A stretch of 13,633 nucleotides of DNA from Micromonosporaceae bacterium (lineage in GTDB: Bacteria; Actinomycetota; Actinomycetes; Mycobacteriales; Micromonosporaceae), in contig JADGHA010000063.1 in NCBI GenBank assembly GCA_019689695.1, positions 1 through 13,633 on the forward strand. The letters run 5' to 3'. Below are positions 6,507-12,377 of this stretch, one piece after another. How positions within the stretch are numbered: position 1 is the first letter of the stretch; each line of letters starts with the position of its first letter. A program made the translations under genes and the position numbers. The notes beneath the pieces are model-generated. The model was not told where the DNA came from and did not search any database. It was given only the letters and a program-made list of their open reading frames with translations.

Positions 6507-7232
6507 TCACCGGACGGGCCCGCTGGTACAGACGGCGGTGCGGCCGGTCTTCGTGGCGACCTGCTCCCCGTCCACCGAGATCTGGCAGGAGACCTCTGTG
6601 CCGGAAGGGCCGTAGGCGGTGAGGACGAGGAAGAACGTGTCGGTTCTGACCTCGGTCTGCCATGGCAGGTCAACCTGCTCGACTTTCAGGTTGTCGGCGG
6701 TGCGGTAGGCGACGGTGGCGGTGGGACCGTCTCCGGTCACCGCGTAACGGACCGTGTGCAGTGCGCCGTCCGGTAGCTCCGGGACCGGAAGCCAGCTCGG
6801 CAGGCCGGTCGGAAGCCAGTTCGGCAGGCCCGTCCGGAGGTCGCTGGGGCCGTCCGTCGGGCGGTCGCTCGGCGCCGAGGGCGGCGCCGCCTGCGACTCG
6901 GAGCCAGTACCGAGGCCGTGGCTGCTCACGGACAGGTAGGCGCCTATGCCGGCCAACCCGCACAGCGCGAGCGCCAGCACCGCGGCGGTAATGCCCAAAA
7001 CCCGGCCGCGGGAGCTACGGGGGTACCCGGGCACGCCGGTCAGCGGCGGGTACGAGGCGGTCGGCTCCGGGTCCGTCTGCGGGTACGCGGGTGGCGGCTC
7101 CACCCGGGCGGAACCCGGCAGATAGGTGGGGTATCCGCCGCCCTCCGAGGGGTACGGAGGACCTTGTGGCGAGGAGAACGGCGGCGGATCCGCGGTCGGG
7201 TCCGGCTGGGGAGCGGCAGGTGGTTCGGTCAT
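6507..7232 (-). CDS. MmpS-like single-pass membrane protein
   Basis: The 241 residues divide into a Pro/Tyr-rich cytoplasmic segment (1-75), one membrane helix (about 77-102, GRVLGITAAVLALALCGLAG), a Ser/Pro spacer with an 8-residue repeat (TGLPNWLP/TGLPSWLP, 134-149), and an extracellular beta-rich domain (158-238). The last part (HTVRYAVTGDG, TATVAYRTAD, VDLPW, EVSCQISVDG, AVCTSG) fits the MmpS family; C216 and C235 probably form a disulfide. In mycobacteria MmpS proteins assist MmpL lipid exporters, but no mmpL is in this window, so the role here is unknown. The start ATG 7232-7230 has no good Shine-Dalgarno. The gene is divergent from glmS and may be co-transcribed with the DapC-like gene. 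Confidence 0.7.
   Translation of the reverse strand: MTEPPAAPQPDPTADPPPFSSPQGPPYPSEGGGYPTYLPGSARVEPPPAYPQTDPEPTASYPPLTGVPGYPRSSRGRVLGITAAVLALALCGLAGIGAYLSVSSHGLGTGSESQAAPPSAPSDRPTDGPSDLRTGLPNWLPTGLPSWLPVPELPDGALHTVRYAVTGDGPTATVAYRTADNLKVEQVDLPWQTEVRTDTFFLVLTAYGPSGTEVSCQISVDGEQVATKTGRTAVCTSGPVR
6786..6833. repeat. 24-bp tandem duplication in the MmpS-like gene
   Basis: Units 6786-6809 and 6810-6833 agree at 22 of 24 positions. They encode two copies of the peptide TGLP(N/S)WLP in the spacer between the membrane helix and the folded domain. The in-frame length has preserved the gene. Confidence 0.85.
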
Positions 7233-7281
7233 GGTCTATCCACGGTCACACCTCACGGCAAGGGGCGCGAGCGGATCCGTG

Positions 7282-7338
7282 TTTCGCGCAAGTCGGATGA
7301 CTGATAGTACGGATTTCGCGCACGCGGTTTGCGCGAAA
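7282..7338. promoter_or_regulatory. Candidate operator: inverted repeat plus extra half-site upstream of glmS
   Basis: TTTCGCGCA (7314-7322) and TGCGCGAAA (7330-7338) form a perfect 9-bp inverted repeat with a 7-bp spacer. A third copy, TTTCGCGCA at 7282-7290, lies 32 bp upstream, about three helical turns. The repeat covers the place where the glmS -35 box would be, and that box is missing, so binding of a dimeric regulator could repress or activate glmS. It could also affect the divergent MmpS-like gene. I do not recognise the regulator. Confidence 0.6.
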
Positions 7339-7344
7339 GTCCGC

Positions 7345-7350
7345 TAGGCT
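7345..7350 (+). promoter_or_regulatory. -10 box of glmS (leaderless)
   Basis: TAGGCT lies 7 nt before the glmS ATG, and there is no Shine-Dalgarno between them, so transcription likely starts at the start codon. No -35 consensus is found 16-19 bp upstream; that position falls within the inverted repeat. Confidence 0.55.
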
Positions 7351-7357
7351 GCCGACC

Positions 7358-9238
7358 ATGTGCGGGATTGTGGGGTACACGGGCGCCCGGCCGGCGCTCA
7401 GCATCGTGCTGGACGGGCTACACCGGTTGGAGTACCGCGGGTACGACTCCGCCGGAGTCGCCATGGTCAGTGATGGCGAGCTGCTGGTGGAGAAGCGGGC
7501 CGGCAAGCTGGCCAACCTGGAGAAGGCCCTGGACGAGCTGCCCAGTGGGTGCGGCATGGCGGAGGGCACCACCGGCATCGGGCACACCCGGTGGGCCACC
7601 CACGGCAGCCCCACCGACCGGAACGCCCACCCGCACCTGTCCCGGGACAACGGGATCGCGGTGATCCACAACGGCATCATCGAGAACTTCGCGAAGCTGC
7701 GGGTCGAACTGGAGGCCGCCGGTATCGAGTTCACCAGCGACACCGACACTGAGTGCGTGGCGCACCTGCTGGCCGAGGAGACCGCCGCGCTGGACGGCGG
7801 TGGCCGCCCGGAGCAGCGGCTGGCCGAGGCGATGCGGCGGGTCTGCCGGCGCCTGGACGGCGCGTTCACCCTGCTCGCCGTGGACGCGCGGGCACCCGGC
7901 GCGGTGGTCGGCGCCCGGCGCAACTCGCCGCTCGTGGTGGGCCGGGGCACCGGCGAGAACTACCTGGCCAGCGACGTCGCGGCGTTCATCGAGCACACCC
8001 GGGACGCGATCGAGCTGGGCCAGGACCAGGTCGTGCTGATCACCCCGGACTCGGTCGAGATCACCGACTTCGACGGCCGGCCGGCCGCCGGCAAGGACTT
8101 CCACATCGACTGGGACGCGTCGGCCGCGGAGAAGGGCGGCTACGACTGCTTCATGCTCAAGGAGATCGCCGAGCAGCCGCGCGCCCTCGCCGACACGCTG
8201 CGCGGCCGGCTCGGCGCCAGCGGCGAGATCCAGCTCGACGAGGTCCGCCTCTCCGACCAGGACCTGCGCGACGTGGACAAGGTGTTCATCGTCGCCTGCG
8301 GCACCGCCTACCACTCCGGGCTGGTCGCCAAGTACGCGATCGAGCACTGGACCCGCCTCCCCTGCGAGGTGGAGCTGGCCAGCGAGTTCCGGTACCGGGA
8401 CCCGGTGCTCGACCGGTCCACGCTGGTGGTGGCGATCTCCCAGTCCGGCGAGACGATGGACACCCTGATGGCGCTGCGGCACGCCAAGGAGCAAAAGGCG
8501 CGGGTGCTGGCCATCTGCAACACCAACGGGTCGAGCATCCCGCGCGAGTCCGACGCGGTGCTCTACACCCACGCCGGCCCGGAGATCGCGGTCGCCTCGA
8601 CCAAGGCGTTCCTCACCCAGCTGGTCGCCTGCTACCTGGTCGGGCTGCACCTGGCCCAGGTGCGCGGCATCAAGTACGCCGACGAGGTGTCCGCGGTGGT
8701 CGAGCAGTTGCAGGCCATGCCGTCCAAGGTCGACCGCGTGCTGGAGACGATGGAGCCGGTGCGCGAGCTGGCCCGCGCGCTGGCCGACTCGCGGTCGATC
8801 CTGTTCATCGGCCGGCACGTGGGCTACCCGGTCGCATTGGAGGGTGCGCTCAAGCTCAAGGAGCTGGCCTACATGCACGCGGAGGGGTTCGCCGCCGGCG
8901 AGCTCAAGCACGGCCCGATCGCGCTGGTCGACCAGGGCACGCCGGTGGTGTGCGTGGTGCCTTCGCCGGCCGGTCGCGGCGTGCTGCACGACAAGGTCGT
9001 CTCGAACATCCAGGAGGTGCGCGCCCGCGGCGCCCGGACCATCGTCATCGCCGAGGAGGGCGACGAGGCGGTCGTACCGTACGCCAACGACCTGATCTAC
9101 GTCCCGCGGACGCCGACCCTGCTGGCTCCGCTGGTGACGGCGGTGCCGCTGCAGGTGTTCGCCTGTGAGATCGCGGCGGCCCGTGGCCACGACGTGGACC
9201 AGCCGCGCAACCTCGCCAAGTCCGTCACCGTCGAATAA
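7358..9238 (+). CDS. glmS: Glutamine-fructose-6-phosphate aminotransferase (isomerizing)
   Basis: GlmS makes glucosamine-6-phosphate from fructose-6-phosphate and glutamine, the first committed step to UDP-GlcNAc. The 626 residues (609 in E. coli) contain the Ntn glutaminase domain with the nucleophile C2 exposed after Met removal (MCGIVGY), R78 in HTRWATHG, N105-G106 in IHNGIIEN, and D130. Two sugar-isomerase (SIS) domains follow: about 305-435, with ACGTAYHSG and SQSGETMDT, and about 476-610, with the catalytic AYMHAEGFAAGELKHGP (E509, H518). The C-terminal KSVTVE supplies K621. The start is fixed by C2. No glmS ribozyme is seen: the spacer before the gene is short and the mRNA is probably leaderless. 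Confidence 0.98.
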   Translation: MCGIVGYTGARPALSIVLDGLHRLEYRGYDSAGVAMVSDGELLVEKRAGKLANLEKALDELPSGCGMAEGTTGIGHTRWATHGSPTDRNAHPHLSRDNGIAVIHNGIIENFAKLRVELEAAGIEFTSDTDTECVAHLLAEETAALDGGGRPEQRLAEAMRRVCRRLDGAFTLLAVDARAPGAVVGARRNSPLVVGRGTGENYLASDVAAFIEHTRDAIELGQDQVVLITPDSVEITDFDGRPAAGKDFHIDWDASAAEKGGYDCFMLKEIAEQPRALADTLRGRLGASGEIQLDEVRLSDQDLRDVDKVFIVACGTAYHSGLVAKYAIEHWTRLPCEVELASEFRYRDPVLDRSTLVVAISQSGETMDTLMALRHAKEQKARVLAICNTNGSSIPRESDAVLYTHAGPEIAVASTKAFLTQLVACYLVGLHLAQVRGIKYADEVSAVVEQLQAMPSKVDRVLETMEPVRELARALADSRSILFIGRHVGYPVALEGALKLKELAYMHAEGFAAGELKHGPIALVDQGTPVVCVVPSPAGRGVLHDKVVSNIQEVRARGARTIVIAEEGDEAVVPYANDLIYVPRTPTLLAPLVTAVPLQVFACEIAAARGHDVDQPRNLAKSVTVE

Positions 9239-9240
9239 CC

Positions 9241-9317
9241 CCGCGATCTTGCAGTTGTGCCCCCGGAAAAAGCGCGACATGTCGCTTTTTCCGGGGTACA
9301 CAACTGCAAGATCGCGG
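9241..9317. repeat. Long palindrome (33 paired bases) after glmS: dispersed repeat and/or terminator
   Basis: The outer arm 9241-9259 (begins CCGCGATCTTGCAGTTGTG) pairs perfectly with 9299-9317, and the inner arm CCCCGGAAAAAGCG (9261-9274) pairs perfectly with 9283-9296. Only a 1-nt/2-nt internal bulge (9260 against 9297-9298) and an 8-nt loop (9275-9282) are unpaired. It begins 3 nt after the glmS stop, so the RNA would form a very stable terminator-like stem. From memory, similar palindromes with GCGATCTTGCAGTT recur between genes in Micromonospora, suggesting a REP- or MITE-like family. Confidence 0.9.
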
Positions 9318-9330
9318 AGAGGGATGCCGT

Positions 9331-9336
9331 TAAGGT
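9331..9336 (+). promoter_or_regulatory. Possible -10 box of acpS overlapping a Shine-Dalgarno-like sequence
   Basis: TAAGGT lies 7 nt before the acpS ATG, as in the leaderless genes of this window. The same bases form AAGGTGG (9332-9338), which could be a Shine-Dalgarno 5 nt from the ATG. Both readings are possible; a new promoter is expected after the preceding palindrome. Confidence 0.35.
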
Positions 9337-9343
9337 GGCTGGC

Positions 9344-9712
9344 ATGATTGTGGCGGTCGGTATCGACGTGGTGCTCGTCGAGCGGTTCGCCCGCGCCATC
9401 ACGCGTACGCCGTTGCTGGCCGACCGCCTCTTCACCAAGGCCGAGCTGGTCACCCCGTCCGGCAACCCGCGGTCGGCGGAGTCACTGGCCGCGCGGTTCG
9501 CCGCGAAGGAGGCGGTGGCCAAGGCGCTGGGGGCACCGGCCGGGCTGCACTGGCACGACTGCGAGGTGGTCGCCGACCCGGACGGGCGGCCCTGGCTGAC
9601 TGTCTCCGGCACGGTGGCCGCCGCGGCGGCCGAGCGCGGGGTGCGCCGGTGGCATCTGTCGCTGTCGCACGACGGCGGCATCGCGTCCGCAATGGTGGTG
9701 GCTGAGCAGTAG
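9344..9712 (+). CDS. acpS: Holo-[acyl-carrier-protein] synthase
   Basis: AcpS transfers the 4'-phosphopantetheine arm of coenzyme A to acyl carrier protein, activating fatty acid synthesis. The 122-residue length is typical. The Mg-binding residues D8 (AVGIDVVLVERF) and E56 (SLAARFAAKEAVAKALG) are present, and WHLSLSHDGGIASA (103-116) is the C-terminal family motif. The start ATG 9344 places D8 where the family has it. nnrE/nnrD follows after 9 nt, and its Shine-Dalgarno overlaps the acpS stop, so the two are probably co-transcribed. Confidence 0.95.
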   Translation: MIVAVGIDVVLVERFARAITRTPLLADRLFTKAELVTPSGNPRSAESLAARFAAKEAVAKALGAPAGLHWHDCEVVADPDGRPWLTVSGTVAAAAAERGVRRWHLSLSHDGGIASAMVVAEQ

Positions 9713-9721
9713 GGAGGCGGG

Positions 9722-11161
9722 ATGCGCGGCGCGTGGCGGGTCTTCGACGTACGGGCGGCCGAGGAGGCGCTCATGAAGACGCTGCCCGAGGGGGCCCTGA
9801 TGCAGCGCGCAGCGGCCGGCCTGGCGCGCCGGTGTGCGCTCCTCCTCGACGACGTGCGCGGCGGGGTGTACGGCAGCCGGGTGCTGTTGCTGGTCGGCGC
9901 CGGCAACAACGGTGGCGACGCGCTCTACGCTGGCGCGCGCCTCGCCGGCCGGGGCGCCGCGGTCGGCGCGCTGCTGCTCGCGCCGCAGCGGGCGCACGCC
10001 GGCGGCCTGGCCGCGCTGCTCCGGGCCGGCGGGCGGGTCGTCGACTCCGTACCGTCCGATGTAGATCTCGTGGTGGACGGCATCGTGGGTATCGGCGGCT
10101 CGGCCGGGCTGCGCGACCGGGCGGCCGAGGTGGTGGCGGGCATCGGCGAGGACGCGGTCGTCGTCGCGGTGGACGTGCCCAGCGGGGTCGAGGTGGACAC
10201 CGGGAACCTCTCCGGTCCGGCCGTTCGCGCGGATGTGACGGTCACCTTCGGCTGCCTCAAGCCGGCGCTGGTGGTGGGCCCGGCGGCGCCGCTGGCCGGC
10301 CAGGTGGACCTGGTGGACATCGGCCTGGGCCCGTGGCTGCGCGGCACCCCGGCCGTCGAGGTGACGGAGAGCTCCGACATCGAGCAGTGGTGGCCGCGGC
10401 TGGCGCCCTCGTCGGAGAAGTACTCCCGCGGCGTGGTGGGGGTGGCCACCGGCTCGGCGACCTATCCGGGCGCCGCCGTGCTGTCGGTCGGCGGGGCGCT
10501 GGCCGGGCCGGCCGGCATGGTCCGGTACGCGGGCAGCGCGAAGGCGCAGGTGCTGGCGCAGCATCCGTCGGTGGTCGCCACGGAGAGCGTGGGTGACGCG
10601 GGCCGGGTGCAGGCCTGGGTGTGCGGCAGCGGCCTGGGCAGCGGCGAGGACGCCGGGGCCACCGTACGGGCCGTCCTGGCCAGCCCGGTGCCGGTGGTGC
10701 TCGACGCGGACGGCCTCAACGCGCTGGTGGACGGCAGCATGGCGGAGTGGCTGCGCGGCCGGCGGGCGCCGGTGGTGGTCACCCCGCACGACCGGGAGTT
10801 CGCCCGGCTGGCCGGCTCGCCGCCGGGTGGGGACCGGGTCGGTGCCGCGCTGCGCCTGGCCGCCCAGATGAACGCGGTGGTGCTGCTCAAGGGCGACCGC
10901 ACCATCGTGGCCAGCCCGTCCGGGCAGGCCTGGGTGAACCCGACCGGCACCCCGGCGCTGGCCACGGGCGGCACCGGGGACGTTCTGGCCGGGCTGCTCG
11001 GCTCGCTGCTGGCGGCCGGGCTCAGCCCGCAGCGGGCCGCGGCGGCCGCCGCGTACCTGCACGGTCTGGCCGGCCGGGAGGCGGCCCGGCACGGCCCGGT
11101 GACCGCGGCCGATGTGGCGGCCGCGCTGCGTCCGGTCATCGCCCCCCTGTCGTCACGGTGA
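9722..11161 (+). CDS. nnrE/nnrD: Bifunctional NAD(P)H-hydrate epimerase / ADP-dependent NAD(P)H-hydrate dehydratase
   Basis: The 479-residue fusion repairs NADHX and NADPHX, damaged hydrated forms of the reduced cofactors. The N-terminal epimerase domain (YjeF_N, about 1-215) has GAGNNGGD (59-66) and AVDVPSGV with D151. The C-terminal ribokinase-like dehydratase domain (about 225-475) has KYSRGVVGVATGS (233-245), VLDADGLN (327-333), VTPHDREFARL (353-363) and GGTGDVLAGLLGS (416-428), where D420 is the expected catalytic base. The start ATG 9722 follows GGGAGG at 9712-9717. The stop codon lies inside a 31-bp tandem duplication. The association with acpS and alr is usual for actinobacteria. Confidence 0.95.
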   Translation: MRGAWRVFDVRAAEEALMKTLPEGALMQRAAAGLARRCALLLDDVRGGVYGSRVLLLVGAGNNGGDALYAGARLAGRGAAVGALLLAPQRAHAGGLAALLRAGGRVVDSVPSDVDLVVDGIVGIGGSAGLRDRAAEVVAGIGEDAVVVAVDVPSGVEVDTGNLSGPAVRADVTVTFGCLKPALVVGPAAPLAGQVDLVDIGLGPWLRGTPAVEVTESSDIEQWWPRLAPSSEKYSRGVVGVATGSATYPGAAVLSVGGALAGPAGMVRYAGSAKAQVLAQHPSVVATESVGDAGRVQAWVCGSGLGSGEDAGATVRAVLASPVPVVLDADGLNALVDGSMAEWLRGRRAPVVVTPHDREFARLAGSPPGGDRVGAALRLAAQMNAVVLLKGDRTIVASPSGQAWVNPTGTPALATGGTGDVLAGLLGSLLAAGLSPQRAAAAAAYLHGLAGREAARHGPVTAADVAAALRPVIAPLSSR

Positions 11162-11194
11162 GACGGTCATCGCCCCCTTGTCGTCACCGTGAGA
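11133..11194. repeat. 31-bp tandem duplication spanning the nnrD stop codon
   Basis: Units 11133-11163 and 11164-11194 agree at 29 of 31 positions. The first contains the last codons and stop of the preceding gene; the second is non-coding. One of the two differences turns TCACGGTGA (11153-11161) into TCACCGTGA (11184-11192), its exact reverse complement, so the repeat can also form a 9-bp stem with a 22-nt loop, possibly a terminator. Confidence 0.9.
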
Positions 11195-11203
11195 TGAGTA
11201 GCG

Positions 11204-11221
11204 GCGAAACGGACATTTCGC
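11204..11221. promoter_or_regulatory. Inverted repeat upstream of alr, related to the glmS operator candidate
   Basis: GCGAAA (11204-11209) and TTTCGC (11216-11221) form an inverted repeat with a 6-bp spacer, 37-54 bp before the alr start. The right half extends as TTTCGCGCG, matching 8 of 9 bases of the glmS half-site TTTCGCGCA. The half-site order is the opposite of the glmS repeat. Confidence 0.35.
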
Positions 11222-11246
11222 GCGGCTAACCCCATGATCGACGGGA

Positions 11247-11252
11247 TACATT
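11247..11252 (+). promoter_or_regulatory. -10 box of alr (probably leaderless)
   Basis: TACATT ends 6 nt before the alr ATG. GAGAGG directly abuts the ATG with no spacer, too close to act as a normal Shine-Dalgarno, which favours a leaderless start. No clear -35 box was found. Confidence 0.5.
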
Positions 11253-11258
11253 GAGAGG

Positions 11259-12377
11259 ATGTGGCAGGCCGAGGTCGCGGTCGACCTGGACGCGATTCGG
11301 GACAATGTGGCGCTGCTGCGCGCCGGGACCGCCGCCGAGGTGATGGCCGTGGTCAAGGCCGACGGGTACGGGCACGGCATGGTGCCGGCGGCCCGGGCGG
11401 CGCTCGCCGGCGGCGCCAGCTGGTTGGGTGTGTGCACCCTCGGCGAGGCGCTCCAGCTGCGCTCGGCCGGGATCACCGCCCCCGTGCTCGCCTGGCTGCT
11501 CGCCCCGGGCCTGCCCCTGCACGAGGGCGTCGCGGTCGACGTGGACCTGGCCGCGGCGAGCCTGGGCCAGCTCGCCGAGCTGGTGGCCGCGGCGAAGCTC
11601 GCCGGCCGCCCGGCGCGGGTCCACCTCAAGATCGATACTGGCCTGGGCCGGGGCGGCGCCACCCAGGACGACTGGCCGGCGCTGCTGGAGGCCGCGGCGA
11701 AGGCGCAGGCTGACGGCACCATCGAGGTGGTCGGCGTGTGGAGCCACCTGGCCTGCGCGGACGAGCCCGACCACCCGAGCGTCGACCGCCAGCGGGCGGC
11801 CTTCCTCGACGCGCTCGCGCTGGCCGAACGCTCCGGCATCCGGCCGCGGTACCGGCACCTGGCCAACTCGGCCGCCACGCTCACCCGCCCGGACACGCAC
11901 TTCGACCTGGTACGCCCGGGGATTGCGGTGTACGGCCTGACCCCGATCCCGGGTCGGCACTTCGGGCTGCGGCCGGCGATGACCGCCCGGGCCCGGGTAT
12001 TGCTGACCAAGCGGGTGCCGGCCGGCTACGGCGTGTCGTACGGGCATACCTACATCACGACCAAGGAGACCACGCTCGCGCAGATCCCGCTCGGGTACGG
12101 CGATGGCATTCCGCGCGCCGCCTCCAACGTCGGCCCGATCCAGCTCGCCGGTGCGGTGCGGACGATCGCTGGCCGGGTCTGCATGGACCAGGTCGTGCTC
12201 GACTGCGGGGACGACCCGGTGGCGCCGGGGGACGTGGCGGTCCTGTTCGGCCCGGGCGACCACGGGGAGCCGACCGCGGACGACTGGGCGGCGGCCCTCG
12301 GCACGATCAACTACGAGATCGTGACCCGGTTCGGCAGCGCCCGCGTGCCGCGGGTCTACCTCCGGGGTGAGCGGTGA
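11259..12377 (+). CDS. alr: Alanine racemase
   Basis: Alr interconverts L- and D-alanine with pyridoxal phosphate, supplying D-alanine for peptidoglycan. The 372 residues have the typical length. K33 in AVVKADGYGHG is the PLP lysine at the start of the TIM-barrel, and Y261 in GYGVSYGHTY is the second catalytic base, from the partner subunit. HLKIDTGLGRGG (122-133), HLANSAATL (200-208), RPGIAVYG (219-226), PLGYGDGIPR (277-286) and GRVCMDQ (305-311) are further family motifs. The start places K33 slightly earlier than in some homologues, consistent with a minimal N-terminus. The stop overlaps the next gene's start (GTGA, 12374-12377). Confidence 0.97.
   Translation: MWQAEVAVDLDAIRDNVALLRAGTAAEVMAVVKADGYGHGMVPAARAALAGGASWLGVCTLGEALQLRSAGITAPVLAWLLAPGLPLHEGVAVDVDLAAASLGQLAELVAAAKLAGRPARVHLKIDTGLGRGGATQDDWPALLEAAAKAQADGTIEVVGVWSHLACADEPDHPSVDRQRAAFLDALALAERSGIRPRYRHLANSAATLTRPDTHFDLVRPGIAVYGLTPIPGRHFGLRPAMTARARVLLTKRVPAGYGVSYGHTYITTKETTLAQIPLGYGDGIPRAASNVGPIQLAGAVRTIAGRVCMDQVVLDCGDDPVAPGDVAVLFGPGDHGEPTADDWAAALGTINYEIVTRFGSARVPRVYLRGER

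Noticed and set aside
7230..7256. TTGCCG-N17-TAGACC on the minus strand, directly before the ATG of the MmpS-like gene
   Set aside because: The -10 box would touch the start codon, placing the transcription start a few bases inside the gene, so it cannot drive the annotated start. It could only be right if translation began further downstream.
7304..7309. TACTAT on the minus strand as a -10 box for the MmpS-like gene
   Set aside because: The hexamer is fair but no -35 match lies 16-19 bp upstream, and the predicted leader lacks a good Shine-Dalgarno. It was kept out of the features for lack of support.
7233..7357. glmS ribozyme/riboswitch
   Set aside because: That element is typical of Firmicutes and needs a longer leader. 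Here the -10 box is 7 nt from the ATG, leaving no leader RNA.
7418..9301. 627-codon minus-strand open frame antisense to glmS
   Set aside because: GlmS on the plus strand is unmistakable, and long antisense frames are expected in DNA with extreme third-position GC. The translation is low-complexity with no family motif.
9241..9317. CRISPR repeat or insertion-sequence end
   Set aside because: There is a single palindrome with no spaced copies, no transposase and no flanking target duplication in the window.
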